Source: Enterobacter sp. SA187 (GTDB lineage Bacteria > Pseudomonadota > Gammaproteobacteria > Enterobacterales > Enterobacteriaceae). Taken from it: 64,000 nt of DNA. Shown here in pieces: positions 51,452 to 60,158 of the stretch (within the stretch, counting starts at the first letter, position 1; each line of letters starts with the position of its first letter). Location: assembly GCF_001888805.2 (NCBI RefSeq), contig NZ_CP019113.1:3286001-3350000 (forward strand), in the 5' to 3' direction. The notes beneath the pieces are model-generated. The model was not told where the DNA came from and ran no database searches. It worked only from the letters and a program-made list of their open reading frames with translations. Position numbers and translations under genes: made by a program.

Positions 51452-51994
51452 CGCCGAATCGATAATACGCGCGTAAATATACTGATCGTCAAAGCGGCCG
51501 TTAAGGAATTCGGCCTCTTTCAGACAGCCTTCGCGCGTAAAGCCATTGCGCAGCGCTACCTGATTGCTGGCGGCGTTGTCCACCCGGCATTTGATCACAA
51601 AACGGCGCACTTCCCCGCGCGCGGCGTAAAACGCCATAAATGCCTGTAACGCCTGCGACAGCAACCCTTTCCCCTGATGATCTTCATCCAGCCAGTAGCC
51701 GATATAGGCCGTTTTATTAGACGGCTCTACAGAGTTGAACGACAGCACGCCGACGATGCGTTCGTTGAACTTCAGCAGGAACATTTTCGCGTAGCCGCGC
51801 TGGTGCAGCATGATGTTGCTCTGCGCGTTTTTCAGCGAGTCGTCTTCCGAACCGACATATTGCGGCCAGTTTAAGAACTGTTGCAGCCAGGTTTTGTTTT
51901 TCAGCACCAGTTGGTGCAGCTCGGGGACGTCCTGCTCGTTGATGGCGCAGAGCGTGAGGGTGTCGCTGACGGGAATAAGGTCGTCCTGAGTCAT
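51443..51994 (-). CDS. rimL: ribosomal-protein L7/L12 serine N-acetyltransferase
   Basis: 183 residues, GNAT family. It shares KTWLQQFLNWPQYV, MLHQRGYAKMF, IGYWLDEDHQGKGLLSQAL and CRVDNAASNQVALRNGF with E. coli RimL, which acetylates the N-terminal serine of L12 to give L7. Start at 51994 with AAGGAG; the longer open frame to 52105 is REP sequence. K-12 ydcH, which lies between rimL and opgD, is not found here; the interval holds only REP units. Confidence 0.93.
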   Translation of the reverse strand: MTQDDLIPVSDTLTLCAINEQDVPELHQLVLKNKTWLQQFLNWPQYVGSEDDSLKNAQSNIMLHQRGYAKMFLLKFNERIVGVLSFNSVEPSNKTAYIGYWLDEDHQGKGLLSQALQAFMAFYAARGEVRRFVIKCRVDNAASNQVALRNGFTREGCLKEAEFLNGRFDDQYIYARIIDSASQ

Positions 51995-52019
51995 GGGAAC
52001 TCCTTGAGGCGGGAAAAAT

Positions 52020-52147
52020 GCCGGGTGGCGCTGACGCTTACCCGGCCTACGGTTTACAGGCGCTGAGCAGAAACGTAGGCCCGGCAAGCCTGCGCCGCCG
52101 GGCACAATACCGGCACCGCCGGGTGGCGCTGATGCTTACCCGGCCTG
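52020..52147. repeat. BIME: three REP units between opgD and rimL
   Basis: Three REP units in alternating orientation (GCCGGGTGGCGCTGACGC, AGGCCCGGCAAGCC..., GCCGGGTGGCGCTGATGC) fill the gap after opgD. Confidence 0.9.
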
Positions 52148-52160
52148 CAAGTTACAAATA

Positions 52161-53816
52161 TTAACGCATTACGCGGTCATCGACGTAATTACGCTTGTCG
52201 GGCGCGGGCGGGAAATACTGGTACAGCCAGGTTTCGCTGATGGCATCGCCCTGACAGCGCAGGAACATGCGCATATCCACCGGATCGGTGGAATCATTAG
52301 TGGGATACCAGTCGAACTGGATGCGATAGCCGTCGATCGGCTCAACGTAGAGGATCTCCACCTGTTTCGCTTCGCCGTTCGACAGGGTGATCACCGGCTC
52401 AATGCCCTTCGGTGCTGACGCTTTAATATCGCCGCCGACAAAATCCACCGCGAAGCGACGCGCCCATACCTGCGGATAATGCTCGCCCGGCGCCCAGCCT
52501 TCCGGGAAACCGCCCATGCCGGTACGGGTCGCCAGCACGCGCGCCATCGGCGTATGCACCGGCGGTTGCGCGCTCCAGTAGAGACGGTACTGGAAGGCGA
52601 GATCTTCACCTGCTTTGATCGGCCGCTCCGGCTGCCAGAAGCAGACGATGTTATCCAGGGTTTCGCCGGTGGTCGGGATCTCCATCAGCGCCACAGACCC
52701 TTTGCCCCACTTGTTGCGCGGCTCCACCCACAGGCTCGGGCGTTTGTTATACCAGCCCATGATGTCCTGATAGTGGGAGAAATCGCGGTCCAGTTGCAGC
52801 AGCCCGAAGCCCTTCGGGTTGTCGTCCTGAAAGGCGTTGAACTGTAATTTCTGCGGGTTATTCAGCGGGCGGCAGATCCATTCGCCGTTGCCGCGCCACA
52901 TCGCCAGACGGTCGGAGTCGTGGATCTGCGGGTGAATGGTGTCGCACATGCGGCGTTCGTTGTTGCCGCAGCTGAACATGCTGGTCATCGGCGAGATGCC
53001 GAGCTGTTTGATGTCTTTACGCGCGTACAGATGGTTATCCACCTCCATGATCACCTGGCTTTTCTCGCAGTGGATCACGAATTTGTAGGCACCGGTGAGG
53101 CTCGGGCTGTCCAGCAGCGCATACACGGTGAAGGTGGTGTCGGTGGGTTTCGCGGTTTCAAACCAGAAGGAGGTGAAATCCGGGAACTCTTCCGGCGTGT
53201 CGGTAAAGGTGTCAATCGCCACCCCGCGCGCGGATAAGCCGTACTGGTAGGTGCTGTCCACCGCGCGGAAATAGCTCGCGCCGAGGAAGGAAACAATATC
53301 CCGGCGCGCCAGCTCCGGCGCTTTAAAGGCGCGGAAACCGGCAAAGCCCAGATCGCTCTGCCCTTCCAGCTGTTTCGTATCTACACCCGCGTCGTGGTAG
53401 TTGAACAGCTCCGGACGGAAATGGATCTCGCGCGCTTCGGAGGTGGCGGGATCCAGCGAGAACATGCGCACGCGGCGGCGGAAGCCCATACCGACGTGGA
53501 AGAACTGAATATCCAGCTGGCGATCCGGGATGTTGTTCCACAATGAGTGCTGCGCATCGTACTGGATGCTGTTGTAAGCCTGCGGCGTCAGTGTGGCCAG
53601 CGTATCCGGCAGCGGCTTAGGTTTACCGGCCCAGGCGTTCTGCGCCAGGTCATGGGCCATGGATTGCAGCACGGAAAAATCGAAGCGACGGCTTTGACCA
53701 TCGGCAATGCCAGGTTCCGCAGCAAATGCCGCACGGGGGAAGAGAGAGGCGAATCCCGTTGTTCCGCACGCAGCGGCCAGGGCCATAGAGCCTTTAATAA
53801 ATCGTCTGCGGTTCAT
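52161..53816 (-). CDS. opgD: periplasmic glucan biosynthesis protein OpgD (MdoD)
   Basis: A 551-residue MdoG-family protein with a twin-arginine signal: NRRRFIKGSMALAAACG, ending near AAFA at residue 33, so it is exported folded by Tat. Conserved domain blocks include FRAVDSTYQYGLSARGVAIDT and MCDTIHPQIHDSDRLAMWRGNGEW in parts. It shapes the backbone of osmoregulated periplasmic glucans. Matches E. coli OpgD in length and sequence. Confidence 0.95.
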   Translation of the reverse strand: MNRRRFIKGSMALAAACGTTGFASLFPRAAFAAEPGIADGQSRRFDFSVLQSMAHDLAQNAWAGKPKPLPDTLATLTPQAYNSIQYDAQHSLWNNIPDRQLDIQFFHVGMGFRRRVRMFSLDPATSEAREIHFRPELFNYHDAGVDTKQLEGQSDLGFAGFRAFKAPELARRDIVSFLGASYFRAVDSTYQYGLSARGVAIDTFTDTPEEFPDFTSFWFETAKPTDTTFTVYALLDSPSLTGAYKFVIHCEKSQVIMEVDNHLYARKDIKQLGISPMTSMFSCGNNERRMCDTIHPQIHDSDRLAMWRGNGEWICRPLNNPQKLQFNAFQDDNPKGFGLLQLDRDFSHYQDIMGWYNKRPSLWVEPRNKWGKGSVALMEIPTTGETLDNIVCFWQPERPIKAGEDLAFQYRLYWSAQPPVHTPMARVLATRTGMGGFPEGWAPGEHYPQVWARRFAVDFVGGDIKASAPKGIEPVITLSNGEAKQVEILYVEPIDGYRIQFDWYPTNDSTDPVDMRMFLRCQGDAISETWLYQYFPPAPDKRNYVDDRVMR

Positions 53817-54025
53817 GCCTGAGAAAACATCCTTCTGGTCGGGTGAATGCGTTCCGCCACTGGCGAAACAGCGGCATCAAAAAGAACGCTCACTCTAGAC
53901 AAAAAACATAGAGAATCCAATGCCTGGTTGGTGATCGTCTGCGCAAAGTTGCAATATCGCCCTGTCGATGGGAGCGCACTGATTCCTGCGTAAAGAAGTG
54001 TATGAAATGTCAACAGAATGTATGA

Positions 54026-54886
54026 CTAACACGCCGATTTTTTAGGGGTAATCATCCGCTGTTTATACTTCAGCGGCGCACAGCCCATTACATCATTGAA
54101 ACACTTAATAAAATAGGTGACATGGTTAAAACCACTTTGCGTGGCGATGTCTGCCACAGAAAGAGTAGAGTGTTCCAGTAATTCACAGGCATGTTTGATG
54201 CGGCGAATGATAATATATTCCTGAATGGTGCCGCCGGTTTCCTTACGAAATGTCCTGGACGCATAACTCCCTGAGACATTCAGGCTGGCCGCCATATTTT
54301 CGAGGCTGATTTTATGCGCATAATTCACCTCGATATAATTCATGATTTTCGATGAAAGTACCCCGCTGTTCCCTGCCCTGACATAAACGCCGCTGGAGAG
54401 AAAACCCAGAATATTTAACAGCAGCAGCGCCATGAGTTCGGTTTTACTGCCCGCTTCATGATAACTTTCCCAGAAGGTTTGCAGCATTCCTGCAAATTTA
54501 TCCGCCGCGCCTGAAAGATCGTAAATCGATACCCGCGCTCCGGCGTCGGCTATCTGTAAAAATAATTGATGCCGCTGGGAAAAAGGGCGCAGATAGCCGC
54601 TCATCATCGCCGCATCGACATGAATAATAGTGCGGCGATAACGGTTAGTATCGGAATTCTCCACCATAACCTTGTGGATTTTACCCTGCGGAAAAACAAA
54701 AAGCCGCCCTGCTCTGGCGGTGAATTTCTGATTGTCCACCACCACAATACCCACCCCGCTTTCGATGTAAAGCAGCTCCAGGCACTGATGCCAGTGGTAA
54801 TAGTTCACGCTCCTGCCGCTGCTTCTTTTGAATTCCGCTGAGAAGTCATCAAGGCTGATGCGATCTAACAGGGCCTGATCGGTCAT
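54026..54886 (-). CDS. AraC-family regulator of the uronide locus
   Basis: 286 residues: an N-terminal cupin-like sugar-sensing half (YYHWHQCLELLYIESGVGIVVVD in parts, FVFPQGKIHKV) and a C-terminal AraC domain (KISLENMAASLNVSGSYASRTFRKETGG in parts, SVADIATQSGFNHVTYFIKCFNDVMGCAP in parts). It is divergent from the DUF2264-MFS-GH88-porin operon and is probably its activator. Two 9-bp direct repeats 21 bp apart just upstream of its own start are likely binding half-sites. Confidence 0.9.
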   Translation of the reverse strand: MTDQALLDRISLDDFSAEFKRSSGRSVNYYHWHQCLELLYIESGVGIVVVDNQKFTARAGRLFVFPQGKIHKVMVENSDTNRYRRTIIHVDAAMMSGYLRPFSQRHQLFLQIADAGARVSIYDLSGAADKFAGMLQTFWESYHEAGSKTELMALLLLNILGFLSSGVYVRAGNSGVLSSKIMNYIEVNYAHKISLENMAASLNVSGSYASRTFRKETGGTIQEYIIIRRIKHACELLEHSTLSVADIATQSGFNHVTYFIKCFNDVMGCAPLKYKQRMITPKKSAC

Positions 54887-54900
54887 AGGCTAAGGTCAAG

Positions 54901-54930
54901 ATAGTTAAATTTCGCTTCAGCATAGTTAAA
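54901..54930. promoter_or_regulatory. direct repeats spaced 21 bp: candidate AraC-type operator
   Basis: ATAGTTAAA occurs at 54901-54909 and again at 54922-54930, exactly 21 bp apart in the same orientation. That is two helical turns, the spacing typical of AraC-family half-sites. It lies 15 nt upstream of the AraC gene start. Further right, TGTGATCTTGCTAACG at 54986-55001 has one good CRP half-site only. Confidence 0.55.
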
Positions 54931-55086
54931 AATATTCGCTGAAAATAGCCGTATTATCCTGTCTGCTTCCCTCCATGTTTTCTTTTGTGATCTTGCTAAC
55001 GCTTCGCAGTGCTGATCCCCCCTATTTTCGTCGTCATCGAATACAGAGTGAAACTTTGTTTCAGTTACGCAAGCGAGCAAAAGAAT

Positions 55087-56940
55087 ATGTTCTTTTCAGA
55101 CAATAAATCGACTCAGATACAAACACGCCGCGAAACTAAATCGTGTTTTAACACCTTATTTGCTGCCGTCTGGCAGCAGCGCAATGATGATTACGCGGGT
55201 ATTTTAACCGGTAATCGCATTCCTCTTTACGGCGAAAAAACCGCGGCGATGGAAACCTTCAGCCGCCTGCTGTGGGGAATATTTCCCCTGTTAGCGCAGG
55301 GAGAAGTTAAGCACGACATCACCGCGGAAATTATTCGTCGTATGGCCGAGGGTACCGACCCCTCGCACCCGCATTATTGGGGTGACGTGGGGGACTTTGA
55401 CCAGTTGAGCGTTGAAATGGCGGTGTTTGGCGCAGGCCTGGCGCTGGCAGGTAAACAACTGCGGGATCAGATGCGCGATGAGGAGTGGCAACGGCTGATC
55501 GACTGGCTGCGGCAATTACGCCATGCAAAAATTCCGGCGAATAACTGGTCGTTTTTTCCCGTCATGATCGAAATGGGTTTTTGCCTGTGCGGTGAGTCCT
55601 GGTCGATGGACATTATTCAGCAGCACTTTTCCCGCCTGGACAGCTTTTACTGTGGCGATGGCTGGTACAGCGACGGCCTTAATCGACCCCGCGATTATTA
55701 TAATGCGATGGCGCTGCATTTTTACGGCCTGATCTATTCCCGTCTGATGGGCGATTATGATCCGCAGCGCTGCGCCCTGCTGCGTGAACGCGCCGATCGC
55801 TTCGCCCGCGATTTTATCTGTTTTTTTAATCACGACGGCGCGGCCATCGCTTTTGGCCGCAGTATGACCTATCGCTTTGCACAGGCCGCTTTCTGGAGCG
55901 CCGCCGCGTTTGCCGGGTTAAGCACTTTTCCGCCTGGCGTGCTGAAAGGCCTGGTGTTACGTCATCTCAACGACTGGCTGCAACGGGACATTCTCGACGC
56001 GCGCGGCGTGCTCACCGTCGGATATGGCTACGCCAGCGATCTCATTGCCGAAGAATACAACGCGCCCGGCTCGCCGTACTGGGCCTGTAAGCTGTTTCTG
56101 GTGCTGGCTCTTAATGACGATCACCCCTTCTGGTCCAGCGATGCGCAGCCGTTGCCTGCGCGCGAACCGCGCCGCGCCTTACCCCATGCCGGACAAATCA
56201 TTATTGACGACGCCGTTGCCGGACATCATTACCTGCTTAATGGCGGCCAGTGGCCAGGGAAAAATTACGCCAACAGCGAAAGCAAATACAGCAAATTTGC
56301 CTGCTCGTCGCTGCTGGGATTTAACCTGGAACGCAGCCGTTACGGTATCGAACTCAACGCCTGCGATTCCATGCTGCTGCTCTCGGAGCACGACGGGTAT
56401 TACCGCGGGCGTCGCACCAGCGAACTGAAAACCTGCACGGAAAACGAACTGCATTTTGTCTGGTCGCCGTGGCCGGATGTCACTATCCATAGCTGGCTGC
56501 TGCCGCTCGCGTCAGGCCATCTGCGTCTGCATGTGGTCAATACCGCGCGATCGCTGCACAGCGTGGAAGGCGGCTTTCCGGTGCCGATCACCGGCGATCC
56601 GCAGCGTTCGTTTGATGCCTGCGCCGGAACCTGCGTCAGCCCGCAACACGGTTTTTTCTCGCGCATGGTGGATCTGTCACCGGCGCTGGTGCGCCCCTGT
56701 AGCCTGATCGTCAGCCCGCCTGCCAGCAATATTCTTTACCCCTGCTGTAGTGCCGTTCCGGTTCTGCAACAGGATCTCGCGCCCGGCGAGCATATTTTGT
56801 GTTGTTTTGTGCACGCCGGGACCACCCCGCCTGATGAGGTTGCGCTGCCGGAAATTATCCGTCAGCCGCAGCATATTCAGGTGGTGCTTCACCCCCATGT
56901 TTATGACATCCCCTTGCCCTGTACCGTCACTGTGGAGTAG
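55087..56940 (+). CDS. DUF2264 protein, probable glycoside hydrolase on uronic oligosaccharides
   Basis: A 617-residue cytoplasmic protein (no signal peptide) of the DUF2264 family. The N-terminal two thirds form an (alpha/alpha)-toroid (HYWGDVGDFDQLSVEMAVFG in parts, NNWSFFPVMIEMGF, RDYYNAMALHFYGLIYSRL in parts); the rest is a beta-rich C-terminal domain. The family resembles heparinase-like proteins and, as I recall, has been linked to beta-glucuronidase family GH154; I cannot confirm that here. The ATG at 55087 is preferred to the upstream codon at 55009. First gene of the operon, 3 nt before the permease. Confidence 0.82.
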   Translation: MFFSDNKSTQIQTRRETKSCFNTLFAAVWQQRNDDYAGILTGNRIPLYGEKTAAMETFSRLLWGIFPLLAQGEVKHDITAEIIRRMAEGTDPSHPHYWGDVGDFDQLSVEMAVFGAGLALAGKQLRDQMRDEEWQRLIDWLRQLRHAKIPANNWSFFPVMIEMGFCLCGESWSMDIIQQHFSRLDSFYCGDGWYSDGLNRPRDYYNAMALHFYGLIYSRLMGDYDPQRCALLRERADRFARDFICFFNHDGAAIAFGRSMTYRFAQAAFWSAAAFAGLSTFPPGVLKGLVLRHLNDWLQRDILDARGVLTVGYGYASDLIAEEYNAPGSPYWACKLFLVLALNDDHPFWSSDAQPLPAREPRRALPHAGQIIIDDAVAGHHYLLNGGQWPGKNYANSESKYSKFACSSLLGFNLERSRYGIELNACDSMLLLSEHDGYYRGRRTSELKTCTENELHFVWSPWPDVTIHSWLLPLASGHLRLHVVNTARSLHSVEGGFPVPITGDPQRSFDACAGTCVSPQHGFFSRMVDLSPALVRPCSLIVSPPASNILYPCCSAVPVLQQDLAPGEHILCCFVHAGTTPPDEVALPEIIRQPQHIQVVLHPHVYDIPLPCTVTVE

Positions 56941-56943
56941 GAA

Positions 56944-58191
56944 ATGAACACCACCCATCGTATTGATTATATAAAGATCAGCGCCTTTATTTTTTTGTAT
57001 TTTGTTATCTGGACTATGAGCTTCAGCTTATATTCCATCTGGCTTGGTCAGCATGCCGATTTAACCAGCGCGGAAATCGGCGCGGTATTCGCGGTGAACG
57101 GTGCATTCGCCGTGGTAATGAAACCGGTTTATGGTTTTATTACCGATAAACTGGGAATGAAAAAATATCTGCTTTATTTTGTGGCGATCATGTCGTCGCT
57201 GCTGATGCCGTTTTTCGTCTATGTTTATCACCCGTTACTGAGCAGCCATTTTTCGCTCGGCGTGGTGGCGGGCGCGCTCTATCTTAGCCTTGCGTGGTAC
57301 GCCGGGATCGCCGCCTCTGAATCCTATTGCGATCGCTTTGGCCGCTTAAAAGGCTTTGAATTTGGCCGCATCAGAATGTGGGGATCCTGTGGCGCAGCGG
57401 TTACCGCTTCGTTTGCGGGGATCTTATTTAATATTTTGCCGACCATTAACTTTACCATCAGCAGCATCACCTCGCTTATCATGCTGGCGCTGCTGGTGAG
57501 CATTAAAATTCCGGCCTCCGATAATCAGGAAAACGCCGTGGTGCCGGAGAAGAAAATCAGCCTGCCGGACGTGCGACGCCTGCTGAAAGATGGCAAGTTC
57601 TGGCGCTTCTGTTTTTATGTTGCCGGTATTTTCTGGATCATGCATATCGCCGAACAACAGTTCCCGCGCTACTTTATTTCCTTCTTTCATGGCGATAATT
57701 CCGGCACCTCCTGGTACGGCTACCTCAGTACCGTGCAGGCTATCGTCGAGTTTATTTCAATGCTCACCATGCCCTGGGTGGTGAATAAACTTGGCGCACG
57801 CAAAGCGCTAATATTTGCCGGTCTGGTTATCGGCCTGCGGCTGGTCGTTTCCGGTTTCGCCACCGGTCCGTTAATGATCGCCTTTATTAAACCATTATAT
57901 GGTCTGGAAAACGCCCTGCTGTTAATCGCGGTGTTCAAATATATCGCCAATCACTTCGATAAAAAGGTCAATGCCACCATGTACCTGATTGGCTACCAGT
58001 GCACCATGTATGTCGGCACCATATTTGTCTCGGCGCCAGTGGGTTATCTGTATGACCATATTGGTTTCGGCAATACCTATTTCATTATGGGCGGCATCGT
58101 GATCCTCTTTGCCCTGCTCTCCATCTTTGTGCTCTCTGATAACGATGAGCGGCTGGCGCTTGCCAGTAATACTAAACCTTCCGTCTCGTAA
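56944..58191 (+). CDS. LacY-type oligosaccharide:H+ symporter (MFS)
   Basis: A 415-residue, twelve-helix MFS protein of the oligosaccharide:H+ symporter group. It has the LacY-like loop FEFGRIRMWGSCGAAV near residues 139-154 and MKPVYGFITDKLGMKKYLLYF near 60-80. It should carry the short uronic oligosaccharides that enter through the porin across the inner membrane. Starts 3 nt after the DUF2264 stop with GGAGTAGGAA as ribosome site. Confidence 0.9.
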   Translation: MNTTHRIDYIKISAFIFLYFVIWTMSFSLYSIWLGQHADLTSAEIGAVFAVNGAFAVVMKPVYGFITDKLGMKKYLLYFVAIMSSLLMPFFVYVYHPLLSSHFSLGVVAGALYLSLAWYAGIAASESYCDRFGRLKGFEFGRIRMWGSCGAAVTASFAGILFNILPTINFTISSITSLIMLALLVSIKIPASDNQENAVVPEKKISLPDVRRLLKDGKFWRFCFYVAGIFWIMHIAEQQFPRYFISFFHGDNSGTSWYGYLSTVQAIVEFISMLTMPWVVNKLGARKALIFAGLVIGLRLVVSGFATGPLMIAFIKPLYGLENALLLIAVFKYIANHFDKKVNATMYLIGYQCTMYVGTIFVSAPVGYLYDHIGFGNTYFIMGGIVILFALLSIFVLSDNDERLALASNTKPSVS

Positions 58192-58205
58192 GGACTTACT
58201 GCCAC

Positions 58206-59363
58206 ATGAATATGCATCAAAACAGCCTGAAAGATAAACCGCTGAATAGCGATCTCAATGCGATACGGGTCAGCATGACCCAAAAGCTGAAGTATCAACT
58301 GACAGGTTTTGCAGGACGCTATCCCGCGGCGTGCAGTATTAACAGCGCTTACCCGACAACGCCCAATACCGACTGGACGACGGGTTTCTGGAGCGGTATG
58401 ACCTGGCTGGCGTGGCAGATGACGGAAGATGATTTTTTCCTCCGCCAGCTGCAACAACAATTACCCGGTTATGCAGAACGCCTGGATAATCAACATGATA
58501 TTGAAACGCACGATCTGGGGTTCTTATTCAGCCTGTCCTGCGTAAACGCCTGGCGCAGCACCGGGGATGAAAATGCCCGCACCCAGGCGCTGCGGGCGGC
58601 GGATTTACTGATTGCCCGCTATCACCCTCATGCGCAGATTATTCAGGCATGGGGCGATTTAGCGGATCCGCACCAGCAGGGCCGCATGATTATCGATTGT
58701 CTGATGAATTTACCGCTGCTGTACTGGGCTTCAGAGCAAACCGGCGACCGCCGCTATGCGCAGATCGCCCGTCAGCACGCCTGCCAGGCGCAGAAATATC
58801 TGCTGCGGGAAGACAGCTCCACCTATCACACCTTTTATATGGATGTGGAAACAGGCGAACCGCTAAAAGGCACCACGCATCAGGGTTATGCCGATCATTC
58901 GTGCTGGGCGCGCGGCCAGGCGTGGGCGATCTATGGTTTTACCCTCAGCTGGCACTACACCGGAGAAAAACAATTCCTTGAGGCTGCGACCGCAACGGCA
59001 CGTTATTTTTTGCGGCATCTGCCTGGCGATGCCATCTGTTACTGGGATTTGAGCCTCAGCGCACCCGGAACCGCGCGGGATAGTTCAGCGGCGGCCATTG
59101 CAGTTTGTGGTTTACTGGCGCTGGCGGATTCGCTGTCCGTGCTTGATCCCGAACGCGGGAACTTCATACAGAGTGCGCTGACGATCATGAATGAACTGTG
59201 CGTGAATTATTACGATCCGGCATTAACGGACGGCGGTTATTTAAAGCATGCGGTTTACAATATGAATAAATCGCGCGGCGTTGATGAATATTGTCTGTGG
59301 GGCGATTATTTTTTCTTTGAGGCAATTTCGCGCCTGCATTCGCCGTTAGCAAAATACTGGTAA
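58206..59363 (+). CDS. GH88 unsaturated glucuronyl hydrolase
   Basis: A 385-residue (alpha/alpha)6-barrel enzyme without signal peptide, so cytoplasmic. GH88 signatures: TDWTTGFWSGMTWLAW, THDLGFLFSLSC with the first catalytic aspartate (near residue 103), GRMIIDCLMNLPLLYWA with the second (near 163), HQGYADHSCWARGQAWAIYGF in parts, and WDLSLSAPGTARDSSAAAIA in parts. It hydrates the 4,5-unsaturated uronic acid at the non-reducing end of disaccharides left by lyases on glycosaminoglycans, gellan-like or plant gums. No lyase is encoded here. Confidence 0.92.
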   Translation: MNMHQNSLKDKPLNSDLNAIRVSMTQKLKYQLTGFAGRYPAACSINSAYPTTPNTDWTTGFWSGMTWLAWQMTEDDFFLRQLQQQLPGYAERLDNQHDIETHDLGFLFSLSCVNAWRSTGDENARTQALRAADLLIARYHPHAQIIQAWGDLADPHQQGRMIIDCLMNLPLLYWASEQTGDRRYAQIARQHACQAQKYLLREDSSTYHTFYMDVETGEPLKGTTHQGYADHSCWARGQAWAIYGFTLSWHYTGEKQFLEAATATARYFLRHLPGDAICYWDLSLSAPGTARDSSAAAIAVCGLLALADSLSVLDPERGNFIQSALTIMNELCVNYYDPALTDGGYLKHAVYNMNKSRGVDEYCLWGDYFFFEAISRLHSPLAKYW

Positions 59364-59427
59364 TCATATTTATCTAAAAAAATATCAGCTTTGCTGAGAA
59401 TATCTTATCTCTGTCAAAAGGTTTGTT

Positions 59428-60111
59428 ATGAATAAAAATATACTGCTTCTGGCTATTGCGCTGCCCGCCTTTAGCCATGCCGGCGGCTATCTTGAAGTAC
59501 GCGAAGCCTGGGAAAGCGCGTCGGAAGAACACCAGTTTAAACTGGGTGCGGGCTATAATTTTGATAACGGCGCGGGGCTACTGTTCCAGACGGTTTATAA
59601 TACGGGTGAGCTCAATCAGCTTAAGCACAGCTTCGATGAAATAGAGGGCTGGTACCCGCTGTGGAAAATTACCGATAAACTCACGCTCAGTCCCGGCGGT
59701 ATTATTAACTCGACTAATGCCGGTTCCACCACCTCGCCTTATGTGCAACTGGGTTACAGCATTAATCCGGATCTGGCCGCCGCGTTTAAATACCGCTTTA
59801 ACCATATGAACTACCGGACCCGCAGCCTGGATCGGGAAATGGAATATAATGATAATCATCAGCTGGTAATGGTGGTGAATTATAAAATCAGTGAGGTGCT
59901 GAGTTATGAATTTGAACCGGATCTCTATATCAATACGCAGAACTACAACCGTAAAAACGGCAAAGATCATAGCTGGGAGCTGAACCATAAATTCAGCTGG
60001 AAAATGACCCGCAACTGGCGTCCGTTTGTGCAGCTGTCCTGGCTGGATCGGGATACCGGTAATCATGCGGAGCGTTACCGCATCCGTCTTGGGATGCGCT
60101 ATTACTTCTGA
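59428..60111 (+). CDS. KdgM-family oligosaccharide porin
   Basis: 227 residues with signal peptide MNKNILLLAIALPAFSHA, then a 12-strand-type beta-barrel rich in alternating aromatic residues and ending GMRYYF. It resembles KdgM/NanC/OmpL porins, which pass acidic oligosaccharides (oligogalacturonates, sialic acid) over the outer membrane. RYRFNHMNYRTRS and WELNHKFSWKMTRNWRPFVQLSWLD in parts give the basic pore residues. Last gene of the locus, 64 nt after GH88. Confidence 0.9.
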   Translation: MNKNILLLAIALPAFSHAGGYLEVREAWESASEEHQFKLGAGYNFDNGAGLLFQTVYNTGELNQLKHSFDEIEGWYPLWKITDKLTLSPGGIINSTNAGSTTSPYVQLGYSINPDLAAAFKYRFNHMNYRTRSLDREMEYNDNHQLVMVVNYKISEVLSYEFEPDLYINTQNYNRKNGKDHSWELNHKFSWKMTRNWRPFVQLSWLDRDTGNHAERYRIRLGMRYYF

Positions 60112-60121
60112 GGTGCTGCAA

Positions 60122-60151
60122 TCCCCCGCCACAGGCTTACGGGCGGGGGAT
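60122..60151 (+). terminator. GC-rich hairpin after the porin gene
   Basis: CCCCCGCC and GGCGGGGG pair around a loop of about 11 nt between the convergent porin and binding-protein genes. The T-run is poor, so it is only a possible terminator. Confidence 0.45.
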
Positions 60152-60158
60152 CAGGGCG

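Noticed and set aside
53817..54025. Possible small gene (such as ydcH or ydcJ remnants) between opgD and the AraC gene
   Set aside because: No frame with a ribosome site and family similarity; the stretch looks like promoter/leader DNA for opgD.
54986..55001. CRP site upstream of the DUF2264 operon
   Set aside because: Only one half (TGTGA) is good; the second half (TAACG) is poor, so it is mentioned but not listed as a site.
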